A stretch of 20,741 nt of DNA from a virus. Both the position numbers and the translations under genes were made by a program. Where the stretch lies: positions 1-20,741 of the IMG/VR virus record IMGVR_UViG_3300021437_000102. The stretch is one strand, 5' to 3'. Positions 5,909 through 13,005 of the stretch are shown here, piece after piece (the stretch's first letter is position 1; each line of letters begins with the position of its first letter). Under the pieces are notes generated by a model. That model was not told the origin of the DNA and searched no databases. It saw only the letters and a program-made list of their open reading frames with translations.

Positions 5909-6081
5909 AAGTAACAATAGCAATCCTCATCCTTTGGTTGGTAACAGGTGGTATCTACGCCTACGGAACAGTCAGAGACTTACAAGCAGACCTACGTATA
6001 GAAAAAGAACTATACAAAACCTGTGAAGCAGACCGTATGTGGAAGGAAATCCAAATCAAAGACTTACGTGTTTCACAGTAA
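5905..6081 (+). CDS. small single-pass membrane protein
   Basis: A 58-residue protein with one hydrophobic segment at residues 3-20 (VTIAILILWLVTGGIYAY), followed by a charged helix (residues 23-57, with one Cys at position 40). The layout, a short N-terminus, one membrane span and a soluble helix, is that of many phage inner-membrane peptides, including the inner subunit of spanins and Rz-like proteins. However, it is much shorter than usual i-spanins and no holin or lysin gene is beside it. A lysis role is therefore only a possibility. Its last codons (V-S-Q-stop) lie inside copy 2 of the palindromic repeat. Confidence 0.62.
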   Translation: MKVTIAILILWLVTGGIYAYGTVRDLQADLRIEKELYKTCEADRMWKEIQIKDLRVSQ

Positions 6082-6085
6082 AACT
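6070..6085 (+). repeat. palindromic repeat, copy 2 (left flank of a one-gene cassette)
   Basis: GTTTCACAGTAAAACT is identical over 16 bases to the copy at 6277-6292 and differs from copy 1 at one of the 15 palindrome positions. It covers the last three codons and the stop of the gene ending at 6081. Together with copy 3 it brackets the gene 6088-6288. Confidence 0.7.
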
Positions 6086-6087
6086 GT

Positions 6088-6288
6088 ATGCCATTAAGTA
6101 ATACATCACCTAAGATTCACTTACCTGAATGTGTTATAGATTTCAAGAACATACCAGACGAACTTGCTTACTGCTTTAAATGTAAAAAGGATGTAAGAAA
6201 TCCGCAAGGAAATGCTGAATATGGTATTCGATGGTACGTAACAGGATTTGAACATACACATTGCGAGAACACGAAGGTTTCACAGTAA
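6088..6288 (+). CDS. hypothetical Cys/His microprotein in a repeat-bracketed cassette
   Basis: A 66-residue protein with C15, the pair C29-F-K-C32-K-K and a C-terminal HTHC segment (residues 57-60), so a CxxC plus His/Cys zinc site is plausible. A single strand-rich core (YGIRWYVTGFEH) lies between. It ends in V-S-Q-stop encoded in the same repeat and the same frame as the end of the upstream gene. The gene lies exactly between two identical 16-base repeats 207 bases apart, so loss by recombination would remove it cleanly. Function unknown. Confidence 0.6.
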   Translation: MPLSNTSPKIHLPECVIDFKNIPDELAYCFKCKKDVRNPQGNAEYGIRWYVTGFEHTHCENTKVSQ

Positions 6289-6292
6289 AACT
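6277..6292 (+). repeat. palindromic repeat, copy 3 (right flank of a one-gene cassette)
   Basis: GTTTCACAGTAAAACT is identical to 6070-6085. It covers the last codons and stop of the gene ending at 6288. The 50 bases after it lead to the terminase small subunit gene. Confidence 0.7.
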
Positions 6293-6298
6293 AACACC

Positions 6299-6332
6299 TA
6301 TACACTAGATACATCACATGGTCTGGTGTATA
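6299..6332 (+). promoter_or_regulatory. inverted repeat upstream of the terminase genes
   Basis: A perfect 7-bp inverted repeat, TATACAC (6299-6305) and GTGTATA (6326-6332), with a 20-base spacer that contains a further CAC/GTG pair. It lies 11 bases before the terminase small-subunit start. It could be an operator, an RNA leader hairpin, or part of a packaging recognition site, since small terminase subunits often bind near their own gene. No clear -35/-10 pair is visible here. Confidence 0.4.
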
Positions 6333-6343
6333 TTTGTATGTAT

Positions 6344-6733
6344 ATGACTACTCTAAGACAGAAAAAGGTCGCTCATGAAATAGTAAATGATTTCAAAACA
6401 GGTAATGTTAGAAGTGCTGCTGAAGTGTTGGAAAGTGTGGGCTACGGCACTGGACTACAGAACTCACCAAAACGAGTATTAGAAAGTGAAGGCGTAAAAA
6501 ATGAATTTGAAAGACTTGGTTTTGATGAAGATAAAGCAAAAGAAGTAGTAGGTCAAATACTCACAAGTGAAGACGAGGAAGCAAAAGATAGATTAAAAGC
6601 AGCCGAAATGATATTTAAGGTTTTTGGTAGTTTTGCGCCAGAAAAAAGAGTTAATTTAAACATACAAGAAAAAGAAATAAGTCCAAAGGTTCAAGAATTT
6701 GCACGTAAATTGAATTATGGAATTACTGACTAA
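6344..6733 (+). CDS. terS: terminase small subunit (putative)
   Basis: A 129-residue protein directly upstream of, and overlapping by 17 bases, the large terminase gene. Residues 13-45 (FKTGNVRSAAEVLESVGYGT, then a helix ending in RVLES) follow the helix-turn-helix pattern of small terminase subunits: 'S-A-A-x-V-L-x-x-V-G-Y' then 'R-V-L-x-S-x-G-V'. The next part is acidic and helical, as in the oligomerisation region, and the end is short and charged. The role is to recognise phage DNA and feed it to the packaging motor. I chose ATG 6344 because the frame upstream to 6248 runs over the previous gene and the inverted repeat; ATG 6338 is an alternative. Confidence 0.82.
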   Translation: MTTLRQKKVAHEIVNDFKTGNVRSAAEVLESVGYGTGLQNSPKRVLESEGVKNEFERLGFDEDKAKEVVGQILTSEDEEAKDRLKAAEMIFKVFGSFAPEKRVNLNIQEKEISPKVQEFARKLNYGITD

Positions 6734-8411
6734 AGAAGAAATGATACAAGCCGCCAACTTGTATCCGTATAGTTGGACACTTCAGAATGAAATAAAGAAC
6801 GAGGTGGGTTTACCATTGGATTTTGATAAAAGACCGTGGCTTAAAGCTATATACAACGACCTAAGCCCACACCAAGCGTTCCTTAAACCTCCTCAAATTG
6901 GAGCAACCGTAATGAATACCCTTAAATCACTATGGGTAGCTAAAAACCTACGTAGACAAATCATTTATACTCTTCCCACTCAAGGAGACGTACAAGATAT
7001 GGTAGGAGGTTCTTTTAACCGTATCATTTCCCAAAACCCTATACTAATGGACTGGGTAAGAGACCACGACACTGTAGAACAAAAATCAGTAGGAGAGTCG
7101 ATGATATTCTATAGAGGTACGTTTACCTCAAAGCAGGCCATGATGATTCCATCAGGGCTTAATATTCACGATGAAGTAGACGCGTCAGATCCAAATGTTA
7201 TCGTGCAGTACGAGAACCGTCTCCAAGCTCAAGAAGATGGTGGCTGGCGGTGGTACTTTAGTCACCCTAGCCTATCAGGGCATGGTGTAGATGTATATTG
7301 GCAACAGTCAGACAAGAAAGAGTGGTATATAACTTGTTCTAAGTGTGACACAGAACAAACCCTACAGTGGCCACAGAATGTAGACATGGACCATAAACGC
7401 TTTATTTGTAGCCATTGTAAAGAGATTCTAAGTGAGGAAGATAGAGCGTATAAAGGATGCTGGAAGAACCAAGATGGTGTAGTGTGGACTGGAGAAATAG
7501 CAGGGGATTACCTATTCTCAGGCTGGCACGTAAGCCAGTTAATGCTGTACAACAAGACTGCCAAGCAGATAATAGACGCATACAATGACCCTCTAAAGGA
7601 CAAACAATACTTCTATAACTACGTACTGGGACTTCCATATGTAGACTCAGACGACCGTATTGACCCTGCGGTGGTACTGCGTAATTGTGTAGATACCGTA
7701 AACGACCAGACAGACCGTGTGGTTATTGGTGCAGATACAGGGCATGGCATTCACTTTGTGTGTATGAACAAGCAAGGTGTTTTCTACTATGAACACGCCA
7801 CGACTATCAGTGCCAGTCAAACACCGTATGACCGTGTCAAAGAACTATTGAAGCGCTGGCCTAAGTCTATAGCAGTCTTTGACCAAGGTGGTGACCTTAT
7901 TGGAGTGCGCCAGTTGCAGTCAGAGTATCCCGGCCGTGTATTCCTTTGTTTCTACAACAAAGACCGCAAGAGTATTGAACCTATTGAGTGGGGCAGTAAT
8001 GATGAATACTGGAAGGTACGAGTAGATCGTAACCGTATGATGACCCTAGTAGTAGAACAGTTACGTGATACAGGACGTATTCTACTCAATGGTACTAAAG
8101 ACGAATGGTATGACTTCGCAGCTATGTTTGGCAATATGTACCGTGAAAAGATTGTAGCTAAAGAACAAAAAGGTAAGGATGACCGTACACTCTATGGTAG
8201 TGAGTATGTATGGAAACGTAACGGACCAGACCACTTCGCACACGCTTTTCTTTACGCAATGGTGGGTATGCAGCGTTTCGGTGGCGGAGAAGCTAAGGTA
8301 GTAGGAGACAATGTATACACAGGTATGCAATCAGGACGTATCGTACAAGCACCAGTTATCAACAGTTTTGCACCTGACGCTTTTACAAAGGAGAATCAAG
8401 TGTTATTATAA
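6717..8411 (+). CDS. terL: terminase large subunit (packaging ATPase/nuclease)
   Basis: A 564-residue protein. The ATPase half has a degenerate Walker A 'LKPPQIGATVMNT' at 56-68, with Q60-I-G-A-T in place of the usual GKT, as in GpA-type terminases. It also has a motif 'YTLPTQGDVQD' at 84-94 and a Walker B-like 'GLNIHDEVDAS' at 147-157. A four-cysteine zinc site (C207, C210, C231, C234) is inserted in the middle, also typical of GpA-type enzymes. The nuclease half has an RNase H-like arrangement: 'VVIGADTGHG' with D340, 'IAVFDQGGD' with D389/D393, and 'NGPDHFAHAFLYAM' with D505. It pumps DNA into the procapsid through the portal and cuts it. Overlap with the small subunit and the downstream portal confirm the role. 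The last residues are non-conserved. Confidence 0.96.
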   Translation: MELLTKEEMIQAANLYPYSWTLQNEIKNEVGLPLDFDKRPWLKAIYNDLSPHQAFLKPPQIGATVMNTLKSLWVAKNLRRQIIYTLPTQGDVQDMVGGSFNRIISQNPILMDWVRDHDTVEQKSVGESMIFYRGTFTSKQAMMIPSGLNIHDEVDASDPNVIVQYENRLQAQEDGGWRWYFSHPSLSGHGVDVYWQQSDKKEWYITCSKCDTEQTLQWPQNVDMDHKRFICSHCKEILSEEDRAYKGCWKNQDGVVWTGEIAGDYLFSGWHVSQLMLYNKTAKQIIDAYNDPLKDKQYFYNYVLGLPYVDSDDRIDPAVVLRNCVDTVNDQTDRVVIGADTGHGIHFVCMNKQGVFYYEHATTISASQTPYDRVKELLKRWPKSIAVFDQGGDLIGVRQLQSEYPGRVFLCFYNKDRKSIEPIEWGSNDEYWKVRVDRNRMMTLVVEQLRDTGRILLNGTKDEWYDFAAMFGNMYREKIVAKEQKGKDDRTLYGSEYVWKRNGPDHFAHAFLYAMVGMQRFGGGEAKVVGDNVYTGMQSGRIVQAPVINSFAPDAFTKENQVLL

Positions 8412-8454
8412 AAACAATTTCCGGCATTCAGCTTAATAAATATATTTAGCGTAC

Positions 8455-10392
8455 ATGGCTGATGAGACTAGCCCGTTCTCACTTAACGTGAGAGGGGTAA
8501 CAGATTTGGTTGAAAACCAAACAAATAAAACACCATCAGGTGCTGGTGATTCTGTTGAAGGTGCAACGGGCGCAAAGTATGACGCCCTCAGTATTTCAAT
8601 GTCAGATGAGGAGTTGTTGAAACTACGCAATGACATAGAAGCAAAGTATGCACCATATGAAGCTAAGTTTAAGAAGTGGGCAGAACGCAACCTTGAGAGT
8701 TATTTAGGCAAGAAGAAGGACGGTCAATGGCTTACTGAAGGTGGTCCAATTGCCGCTAACCTTCAATTTGAATCAGAAGAAACCTTTCTTTCAGCTACCC
8801 TAGCCAAAAACCCAGAGCCTGTTGTATGGAGTGATAATTCAGAAGCAGGTAACGAGCTTGCTACCTCAGTTAAGACAATGCTTGCGTTCCATAGCGAACA
8901 GCTTGTCCTTAAGCGTAAGTTTGCCCTCATGGTACGCCAGTGGTCTATCTACCACTTAGGCGTTATTAAGTATGGTTGGAAGCCTGTAGACGGTGATGAT
9001 ACTAAGGGTGACGTAGAAGTAATGAACCGAAGGATTCAAAACTTTATCTTTGACCCTGAAGGGTATGTTGACGCCTATGGTGATTTTATTGGTACTCTTG
9101 GTGAACGTGTAGAAATTACCGCAGACAAGCTAATTGAAATGTTCCCTGAACACAAGGAATACATTGTTTTGCAGGTAGATGGCAAGCTAGGCACTAAGGT
9201 CACTTACACTGAATGGTGGAGTGCAGACAATACCTTTACGTTTGTAACCTTCAAAGAAAAGGTGCTAGATAAGCATAAAAATGAATACTTTAGATACCCA
9301 GAGCCAGAAGTAGATGTACTTACAGGTGAGCCAGTAATTAATGAGATGGGTGAGCCAACAATGAAGCAGCATTTAAACCATTTTGCTGCCCCTAAGAAGC
9401 CGTACACATTCTTTAGTGTATTTTCCCTACAGGAACAACCACATGATATTACAGGACTTGTAGAGCAGAACATTGCCAACCAGAAGAAGATTGCAGACCG
9501 TAGTGAACAGATTGACTATAACGTAGCAGCTTCTAATAACGGGTACGCCTACTCAGAAGATAACTTCACACAAGAAACAGCCAAGCAAGCTAGTAACGCT
9601 CGCCGTAAGGGCAATCCTATTCTTGTCCCTTCAGGTGGACCAATTGACCGTGCTATTCTTCCACTCCCAGCGCAAGACCTCCCAGCAGCTATCTTTAATG
9701 AGCTAGAAATAACCAAGAACGACTTACGTCAATCATGGGGTATTAATGGTATTGTGGCGCAAAAGCCAGACGAAGACCAGACAGCTCGTGGCATGATTAT
9801 CAACCAGTCAAACGATACGTCTCGTATTGGTGGTGGTATTGGTGATGCGCTTGAACAGGTAGCTTCAAGTACCTTTAACTGGTTAACTCAGTTGTATTAC
9901 GTCTTTTATGATGAACCACACTACGCGGCTATCATGGGTAACGCTAAGGCAGTAGAATTCATTACCCTTTCAAACCAAGACCTTAACCGTATTCTTATTG
10001 TTTCAGTATCACCTGATTCACTAAAGCCAAAAGATGAGGTAACTCAAATAAACCTAGCCCAAGCCCTATTTGATAAGGGTGCTATTGGACCAAAGACTCT
10101 TCTAAAAATGTTGGACTTCCCAGACCCAGACCAAGCAGCCGCAGATGGAGTCCTTTACAAGACTGACCCTATGGCATACATGCAATTAAACTTCCCAGAG
10201 GAATTCGCACGTATGCAACAGTCGCAGCAGATGCAAATGCAACAGCAACAAATGCAACAAATGGGCGGTGGCGCACCTCCCGAACAAATAAACGGAGAAC
10301 CACCACAGACTATCAGCCAAGACCCAGCCAGCGCAGCACTCAGTAACGTCCCCTTACCAGGTGTCCAACAATCAGGACCAGCATTAAGTTAA
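8455..10392 (+). CDS. portal protein
   Basis: A 645-residue protein in the usual place between terminase and scaffold. Residues 40-80 form an acidic helix-rich start; the middle contains the portal-like 'DITGLVEQNIANQKKIADRS' segment and a Gly-rich stretch ending in 'SNDTSRIGGGIGDALEQVAS'. This is followed by the long helical stem region with aromatic 'LTQLYYVFYDEPHY'. The last 60 residues are low-complexity: Gln/Met-rich 587-603, then Gly/Pro-rich. Length and layout fit P22-like portals that form a dodecameric ring at one capsid vertex, serving as DNA channel and connector for the tail. Which portal subfamily it belongs to cannot be told without a structure search. The leader 8412-8454 is A/T-rich with no Shine-Dalgarno sequence. 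Confidence 0.9.
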   Translation: MADETSPFSLNVRGVTDLVENQTNKTPSGAGDSVEGATGAKYDALSISMSDEELLKLRNDIEAKYAPYEAKFKKWAERNLESYLGKKKDGQWLTEGGPIAANLQFESEETFLSATLAKNPEPVVWSDNSEAGNELATSVKTMLAFHSEQLVLKRKFALMVRQWSIYHLGVIKYGWKPVDGDDTKGDVEVMNRRIQNFIFDPEGYVDAYGDFIGTLGERVEITADKLIEMFPEHKEYIVLQVDGKLGTKVTYTEWWSADNTFTFVTFKEKVLDKHKNEYFRYPEPEVDVLTGEPVINEMGEPTMKQHLNHFAAPKKPYTFFSVFSLQEQPHDITGLVEQNIANQKKIADRSEQIDYNVAASNNGYAYSEDNFTQETAKQASNARRKGNPILVPSGGPIDRAILPLPAQDLPAAIFNELEITKNDLRQSWGINGIVAQKPDEDQTARGMIINQSNDTSRIGGGIGDALEQVASSTFNWLTQLYYVFYDEPHYAAIMGNAKAVEFITLSNQDLNRILIVSVSPDSLKPKDEVTQINLAQALFDKGAIGPKTLLKMLDFPDPDQAAADGVLYKTDPMAYMQLNFPEEFARMQQSQQMQMQQQQMQQMGGGAPPEQINGEPPQTISQDPASAALSNVPLPGVQQSGPALS

Positions 10393-10399
10393 ATAAATT

Positions 10400-10570
10400 A
10401 TGTCACTAGATAAAGCATTGAAGAATAAGGTTCGGACTTTAAAAGTAAAATCTACACCTTCATCAGAATATACCCATTCTTTTCACAAGAAAAACAAAAC
10501 AGAAAATGAACGAGGGGAACATCAATCAAATTATAAGTACATTCCAAATAGTCGGAAAATAGAAAAATAA
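10400..10570 (+). CDS. hypothetical basic small protein
   Basis: A 56-residue, very basic and polar frame starting MSLDKALKNKVRTLKVKSTP, with His and Lys spread through it and a Tyr-containing end (NYKYIPNSRKIEK). It looks disordered. It starts eight bases after the portal stop and ends four bases before the next frame. Position between portal and scaffold suggests an internal or head-associated peptide, but this is inference. Confidence 0.5.
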   Translation: MSLDKALKNKVRTLKVKSTPSSEYTHSFHKKNKTENERGEHQSNYKYIPNSRKIEK

Positions 10571-10574
10571 CTTT

Positions 10575-10739
10575 ATGAAGCCAAACACAAGTGCATTCAC
10601 CCCAGCACTCAACAACATTAGGGGAACAAAGCCAAAATCAGCCCTTGATGAGGCATTGAAGAAAAAGGCAAAGCCAGCAATTAAACAGTACGGTGACAAA
10701 GGTTACAAACCTTCTAACGGTACCGGAGTCGGCTACTAA
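10575..10739 (+). CDS. hypothetical basic small protein
   Basis: A 54-residue frame starting MKPNTSAFTPALNNIRGTKP, with a Lys/Ala helix in the middle (ALDEALKKKAKPAIKQYG) and a Gly-rich end (NGTGVGY). It shares the motif '(L/A)-D-x-A-L-K-x-K' with the preceding small frame (LDKALKNK versus LDEALKKK), hinting at a common origin or a common partner. Its TAA is immediately followed by copy 4 of the palindrome. Confidence 0.52.
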   Translation: MKPNTSAFTPALNNIRGTKPKSALDEALKKKAKPAIKQYGDKGYKPSNGTGVGY

Positions 10740-10754
10740 GTTTTACGGTGAAAC
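10740..10754 (-). repeat. palindromic repeat, copy 4 (inverted)
   Basis: GTTTTACGGTGAAAC is the exact reverse complement of copy 1 at 5009-5023. It starts on the base after a stop codon and opens the 102-base leader of the scaffold gene. Confidence 0.65.
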
Positions 10755-10833
10755 ACGGGTTGTAAAGCTCCCGTCAAAAGCTTGAATATCAATACTAAAA
10801 GTCCTAGGAATAGGCGTAATCGCTAGAAATAGC
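10755..10833 (+). promoter_or_regulatory. structured leader of the scaffold-capsid genes
   Basis: This non-coding stretch holds two small hairpins. The first is ACGGG (10755-10759) with CCCGT (10770-10774), 10-base loop. The second is GCTA (10822-10825) with TAGC (10830-10833) closed by a GAAA tetraloop, ending eight bases before the ATG at 10842. No T run follows either, so they look like leader or mRNA-processing structures rather than terminators. A promoter may be present (TTGAAT at 10782 is a weak -35), but I cannot define one. Confidence 0.45.
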
Positions 10834-10841
10834 CAACACAT

Positions 10842-11570
10842 ATGAACGAATTAGAAGCATTCCTTAAAGGAACAGAAGAGCAGGATGATTTGCTTAACCA
10901 AAGCCTTGAAATTGAACCTGAAAAGGTAGAAGAGCAAGAGGAAGAGCAACATGAGGAAGATATAAGTCCAAAGACTCGCAGAGAGCGACGGCTTAAAGAG
11001 AAGTTGGAAGCTGAAAGACAATCAGCTATCGACCTCGCTAATCGTTTAGCACGACTAGAAGAAGCACGGGCAGTCCGTGACGAAGATGAAGAATATCTTA
11101 AGGGTATCGAACGCATTTACGGCACAGATTCACCTGAAGCTCAAATGGCTACCGAGTTACTCACTAAAGCTATTGTCGGGGCGCGTGATGACGCTGAACG
11201 CAGGGCATACGAACGTATACAGTCAGAACGTCAAAACGAGTCACAAGCAGTCCAACAGGCAGAATCAGAACTTGATTCCATTGTTGATGACATTGAAGAT
11301 AGCTACGGTGTAGAACTAACAGAATCCCAAGAGCGCAGTTACTTTGAACTCTTGCAAAAGATGTCTCCAAAAGACCGAGAAGGTAATGTCGTTAGTTTGG
11401 CAGACCCTTACGCAGTCTTTGAAATCTTTTCTGAAAAACTCCAAAAAGGAACGGATAATCGGGCAAAATCATTATCAAGCCGTTCGATGGTACAAAGTGG
11501 TGCTACTAAAGACAGCACACTTAAAGATGACGCAATGGAGCGTTACCTAGTCGAAAACGGCATAATTTAA
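10842..11570 (+). CDS. capsid scaffolding protein (putative)
   Basis: A 242-residue protein just before the major capsid gene. It is highly charged and helical: an acidic run at residues 23-40 (EPEKVEEQEEEQHEED), a basic/acidic coiled-coil region about 43-100 (RRERRLKEKLEAERQ), then Ala/Glu/Gln-rich helices to about 150, and a short C-terminal helix (DAMERYLVENGII). No cysteines. Composition, size and position match scaffold proteins of P22-like and similar phages, which fill the procapsid, guide coat assembly and leave before or during DNA packaging. No protease motif is visible, so release without cleavage is likely. It could alternatively be an inner head protein. Confidence 0.78.
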   Translation: MNELEAFLKGTEEQDDLLNQSLEIEPEKVEEQEEEQHEEDISPKTRRERRLKEKLEAERQSAIDLANRLARLEEARAVRDEDEEYLKGIERIYGTDSPEAQMATELLTKAIVGARDDAERRAYERIQSERQNESQAVQQAESELDSIVDDIEDSYGVELTESQERSYFELLQKMSPKDREGNVVSLADPYAVFEIFSEKLQKGTDNRAKSLSSRSMVQSGATKDSTLKDDAMERYLVENGII

Positions 11571-11583
11571 AAACTAAACTTAT

Positions 11584-12615
11584 ATGGCACCTAATGTAAC
11601 ACTTCAGGCTACCGTAAATCAGTACCTTGCACCCTACTGGGTAGATCAGGTACTTCGAGACAACCTCTTTTTCGGTAAACTGATGACTAAGACAAAGAAG
11701 TGGGATGGTGCTCAATACCTCATCCCAATGAAGTACCAGAAGGGCGTCTCTTCAGTAGCGTTCAATGGTTACGACCTACTTCCAATCACACAGCAGCCAA
11801 CTACTGTGAACATGACTTTTTACCCAACTTTCATTGCTACCAACGTTTCATTGTCTGGTTCAGACCTTTCGGTCAACGCTACTCCAATGCAGACTTTGAA
11901 TCTCATGAAGGTAACAATGGAAAGTCGTAAGCAGGATGCTGCTGACGATGTTGGTAACTTCCTACAGGGTGACGGTACTAGCTTCGGTGGTAAGGCTCCT
12001 AACGGACTCGCTAACACTATCGACGATGGTACAGTTGCTTCAACTTACGGTGGTCTTTCACGTACTACCTACTCAGGTCTTAACGCAACTAAGACTGCTT
12101 CAGGCGGTACTATCTCACTCGTAAAGGTACGTACTCTTTGGAACGCTATTGCAGATGGTCCAGTACAGCCTGACTTCATCATTACTGATTACACCACATG
12201 GGGTTACTTCGAGCAGCTTCAGACTCCATTCCAGCGAAACACTGCTGACTTTGGTCGTGACGCAGGTCGTACTGCTTCAACTTCTGGTTACAGCGCACAA
12301 ATGTGGGATGGTATGGAAATCAGCCGTGACAAGAAGGTAACTTCTGGTAGTTTCTACATGCTCAACATGAAGGACACACTTGACTGGTACGCACTCAAGT
12401 GGTGGGAAGGAGAGCGAGTTACTCCAAAGGCTAAGGACATTCAGGGTAACATTTACGAAGACCGAACTTACGCACCTTCTGATGCATTCACATGGACTGG
12501 CATGATCAAAGCTTACAACCAGGGCACTATCAATGGATTCATGATTCTTGGTGGACAGCTCATTTGTAAGGCTCCATTCCGTAACGGTGTTCTCACAGGC
12601 ATCACAGGTGTATAA
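11584..12615 (+). CDS. major capsid protein (HK97-type fold)
   Basis: A 343-residue protein. The start 'TLQATVNQYLAPYWVDQVLR' is followed by 'FFGKLMTKTKKWDGAQYLIP'. Then comes the strand-rich 'TFYPTFIATNVSLSGSDL' (about residues 79-96), the spine helix region with 'MESRKQDAADDVGNFLQGDG', and the A-domain segments 'PDFIITDYTTWGYFEQLQTP' and 'SGSFYMLNMKDTLDWYALKW'. This is the layout of a large group of phage capsid proteins with the HK97 fold. No N-terminal delta domain is evident, consistent with a separate scaffold gene. Codon use is markedly uniform (GGT, AAC, ACT, CGT), as expected of a very highly expressed gene. The start lies after AAACTTAT, with no Shine-Dalgarno sequence. Confidence 0.92.
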   Translation: MAPNVTLQATVNQYLAPYWVDQVLRDNLFFGKLMTKTKKWDGAQYLIPMKYQKGVSSVAFNGYDLLPITQQPTTVNMTFYPTFIATNVSLSGSDLSVNATPMQTLNLMKVTMESRKQDAADDVGNFLQGDGTSFGGKAPNGLANTIDDGTVASTYGGLSRTTYSGLNATKTASGGTISLVKVRTLWNAIADGPVQPDFIITDYTTWGYFEQLQTPFQRNTADFGRDAGRTASTSGYSAQMWDGMEISRDKKVTSGSFYMLNMKDTLDWYALKWWEGERVTPKAKDIQGNIYEDRTYAPSDAFTWTGMIKAYNQGTINGFMILGGQLICKAPFRNGVLTGITGV

Positions 12616-12620
12616 AGTTT

Positions 12621-12646
12621 ATAGGTAACTAATTCATAATACCTAT
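12621..12646 (+). promoter_or_regulatory. hairpin enclosing the start codon of the next gene
   Basis: ATAGGTA (12621-12627) pairs perfectly with TACCTAT (12640-12646) across a 12-base loop. The right arm includes the first two bases of the ATG at 12645. In the mRNA this would hide the start codon and could lower translation of the gene after the major capsid gene. Confidence 0.5.
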
Positions 12647-13004
12647 GACTCAATACATCGAGGACGTATTGCCTCCAATCCAGTCAGCTGGACTCAATAC
12701 GCAAAAGGCATTTAGTACTACAAGTACTCTTGCTTCAGGCGCACAAACTGTAACTGGTGCTGTTTCAGCAACAGGTACAACCACTTCACTTAGCGGTACT
12801 GCAACCACAGCCGGTGGTGCAACTGCTGCGGCATTCTCAATGGGTACTGCCGCAGTTGGTATTTACTTCGGTTCAGGCGCACCAACTATCTCAGCTGCAC
12901 AGGGTAGTCTCTACCTTCGTACTGATGGTTCAAGCACATCAACTCGACTATACGTAAATACCAATGGCTCTACTACTTGGACAAACGTAACTACTGCCGC
13001 TTAA
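12645..13004 (+). CDS. virion surface beta-module protein
   Basis: A 119-residue protein. Residues 1-25 form a polar lead (MTQYIEDVLPPIQSAG), 26-65 a Thr/Ser/Ala/Gly-rich low-complexity region (TVTGAVSATGTTTSLSG), and 70-116 a compact beta module: 'VGIYFGSGAPTISAAQGSLY' then 'LRTDGSS...RLYVNTNGSTTWTNV'. The 'GS-x-Y-x-RTDG...LY-x-N-x-N-G-x-x-x-W' module is seen in many phage fibre and decoration proteins. Sitting directly after the capsid gene, it may decorate the head. No cysteines or membrane segment. Confidence 0.65.
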   Translation: MTQYIEDVLPPIQSAGLNTQKAFSTTSTLASGAQTVTGAVSATGTTTSLSGTATTAGGATAAAFSMGTAAVGIYFGSGAPTISAAQGSLYLRTDGSSTSTRLYVNTNGSTTWTNVTTAA

Positions 13005-13005
13005 T

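Noticed and set aside
5905-6081. Calling the small membrane protein a spanin
   Set aside because: It is shorter than usual i-spanins and there is no holin, endolysin or o-spanin gene next to it.
6248-6343. N-terminal extension of the terminase small subunit
   Set aside because: The extension overlaps the end of the previous gene and the inverted repeat, and lacks the small-terminase pattern, which begins after ATG 6344.
10822-10833. GCTAGAAATAGC resembling part of a Cas9 guide-RNA scaffold
   Set aside because: The match is only a short GAAA-closed hairpin. There is no repeat-spacer array, no cas gene and no anti-repeat in the window.
10740-10841. Possible self-cleaving ribozyme or other named ncRNA in the scaffold leader
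   Set aside because: I looked for hammerhead core elements (CTGATGA) and long helices and found none; only two short hairpins are supported.
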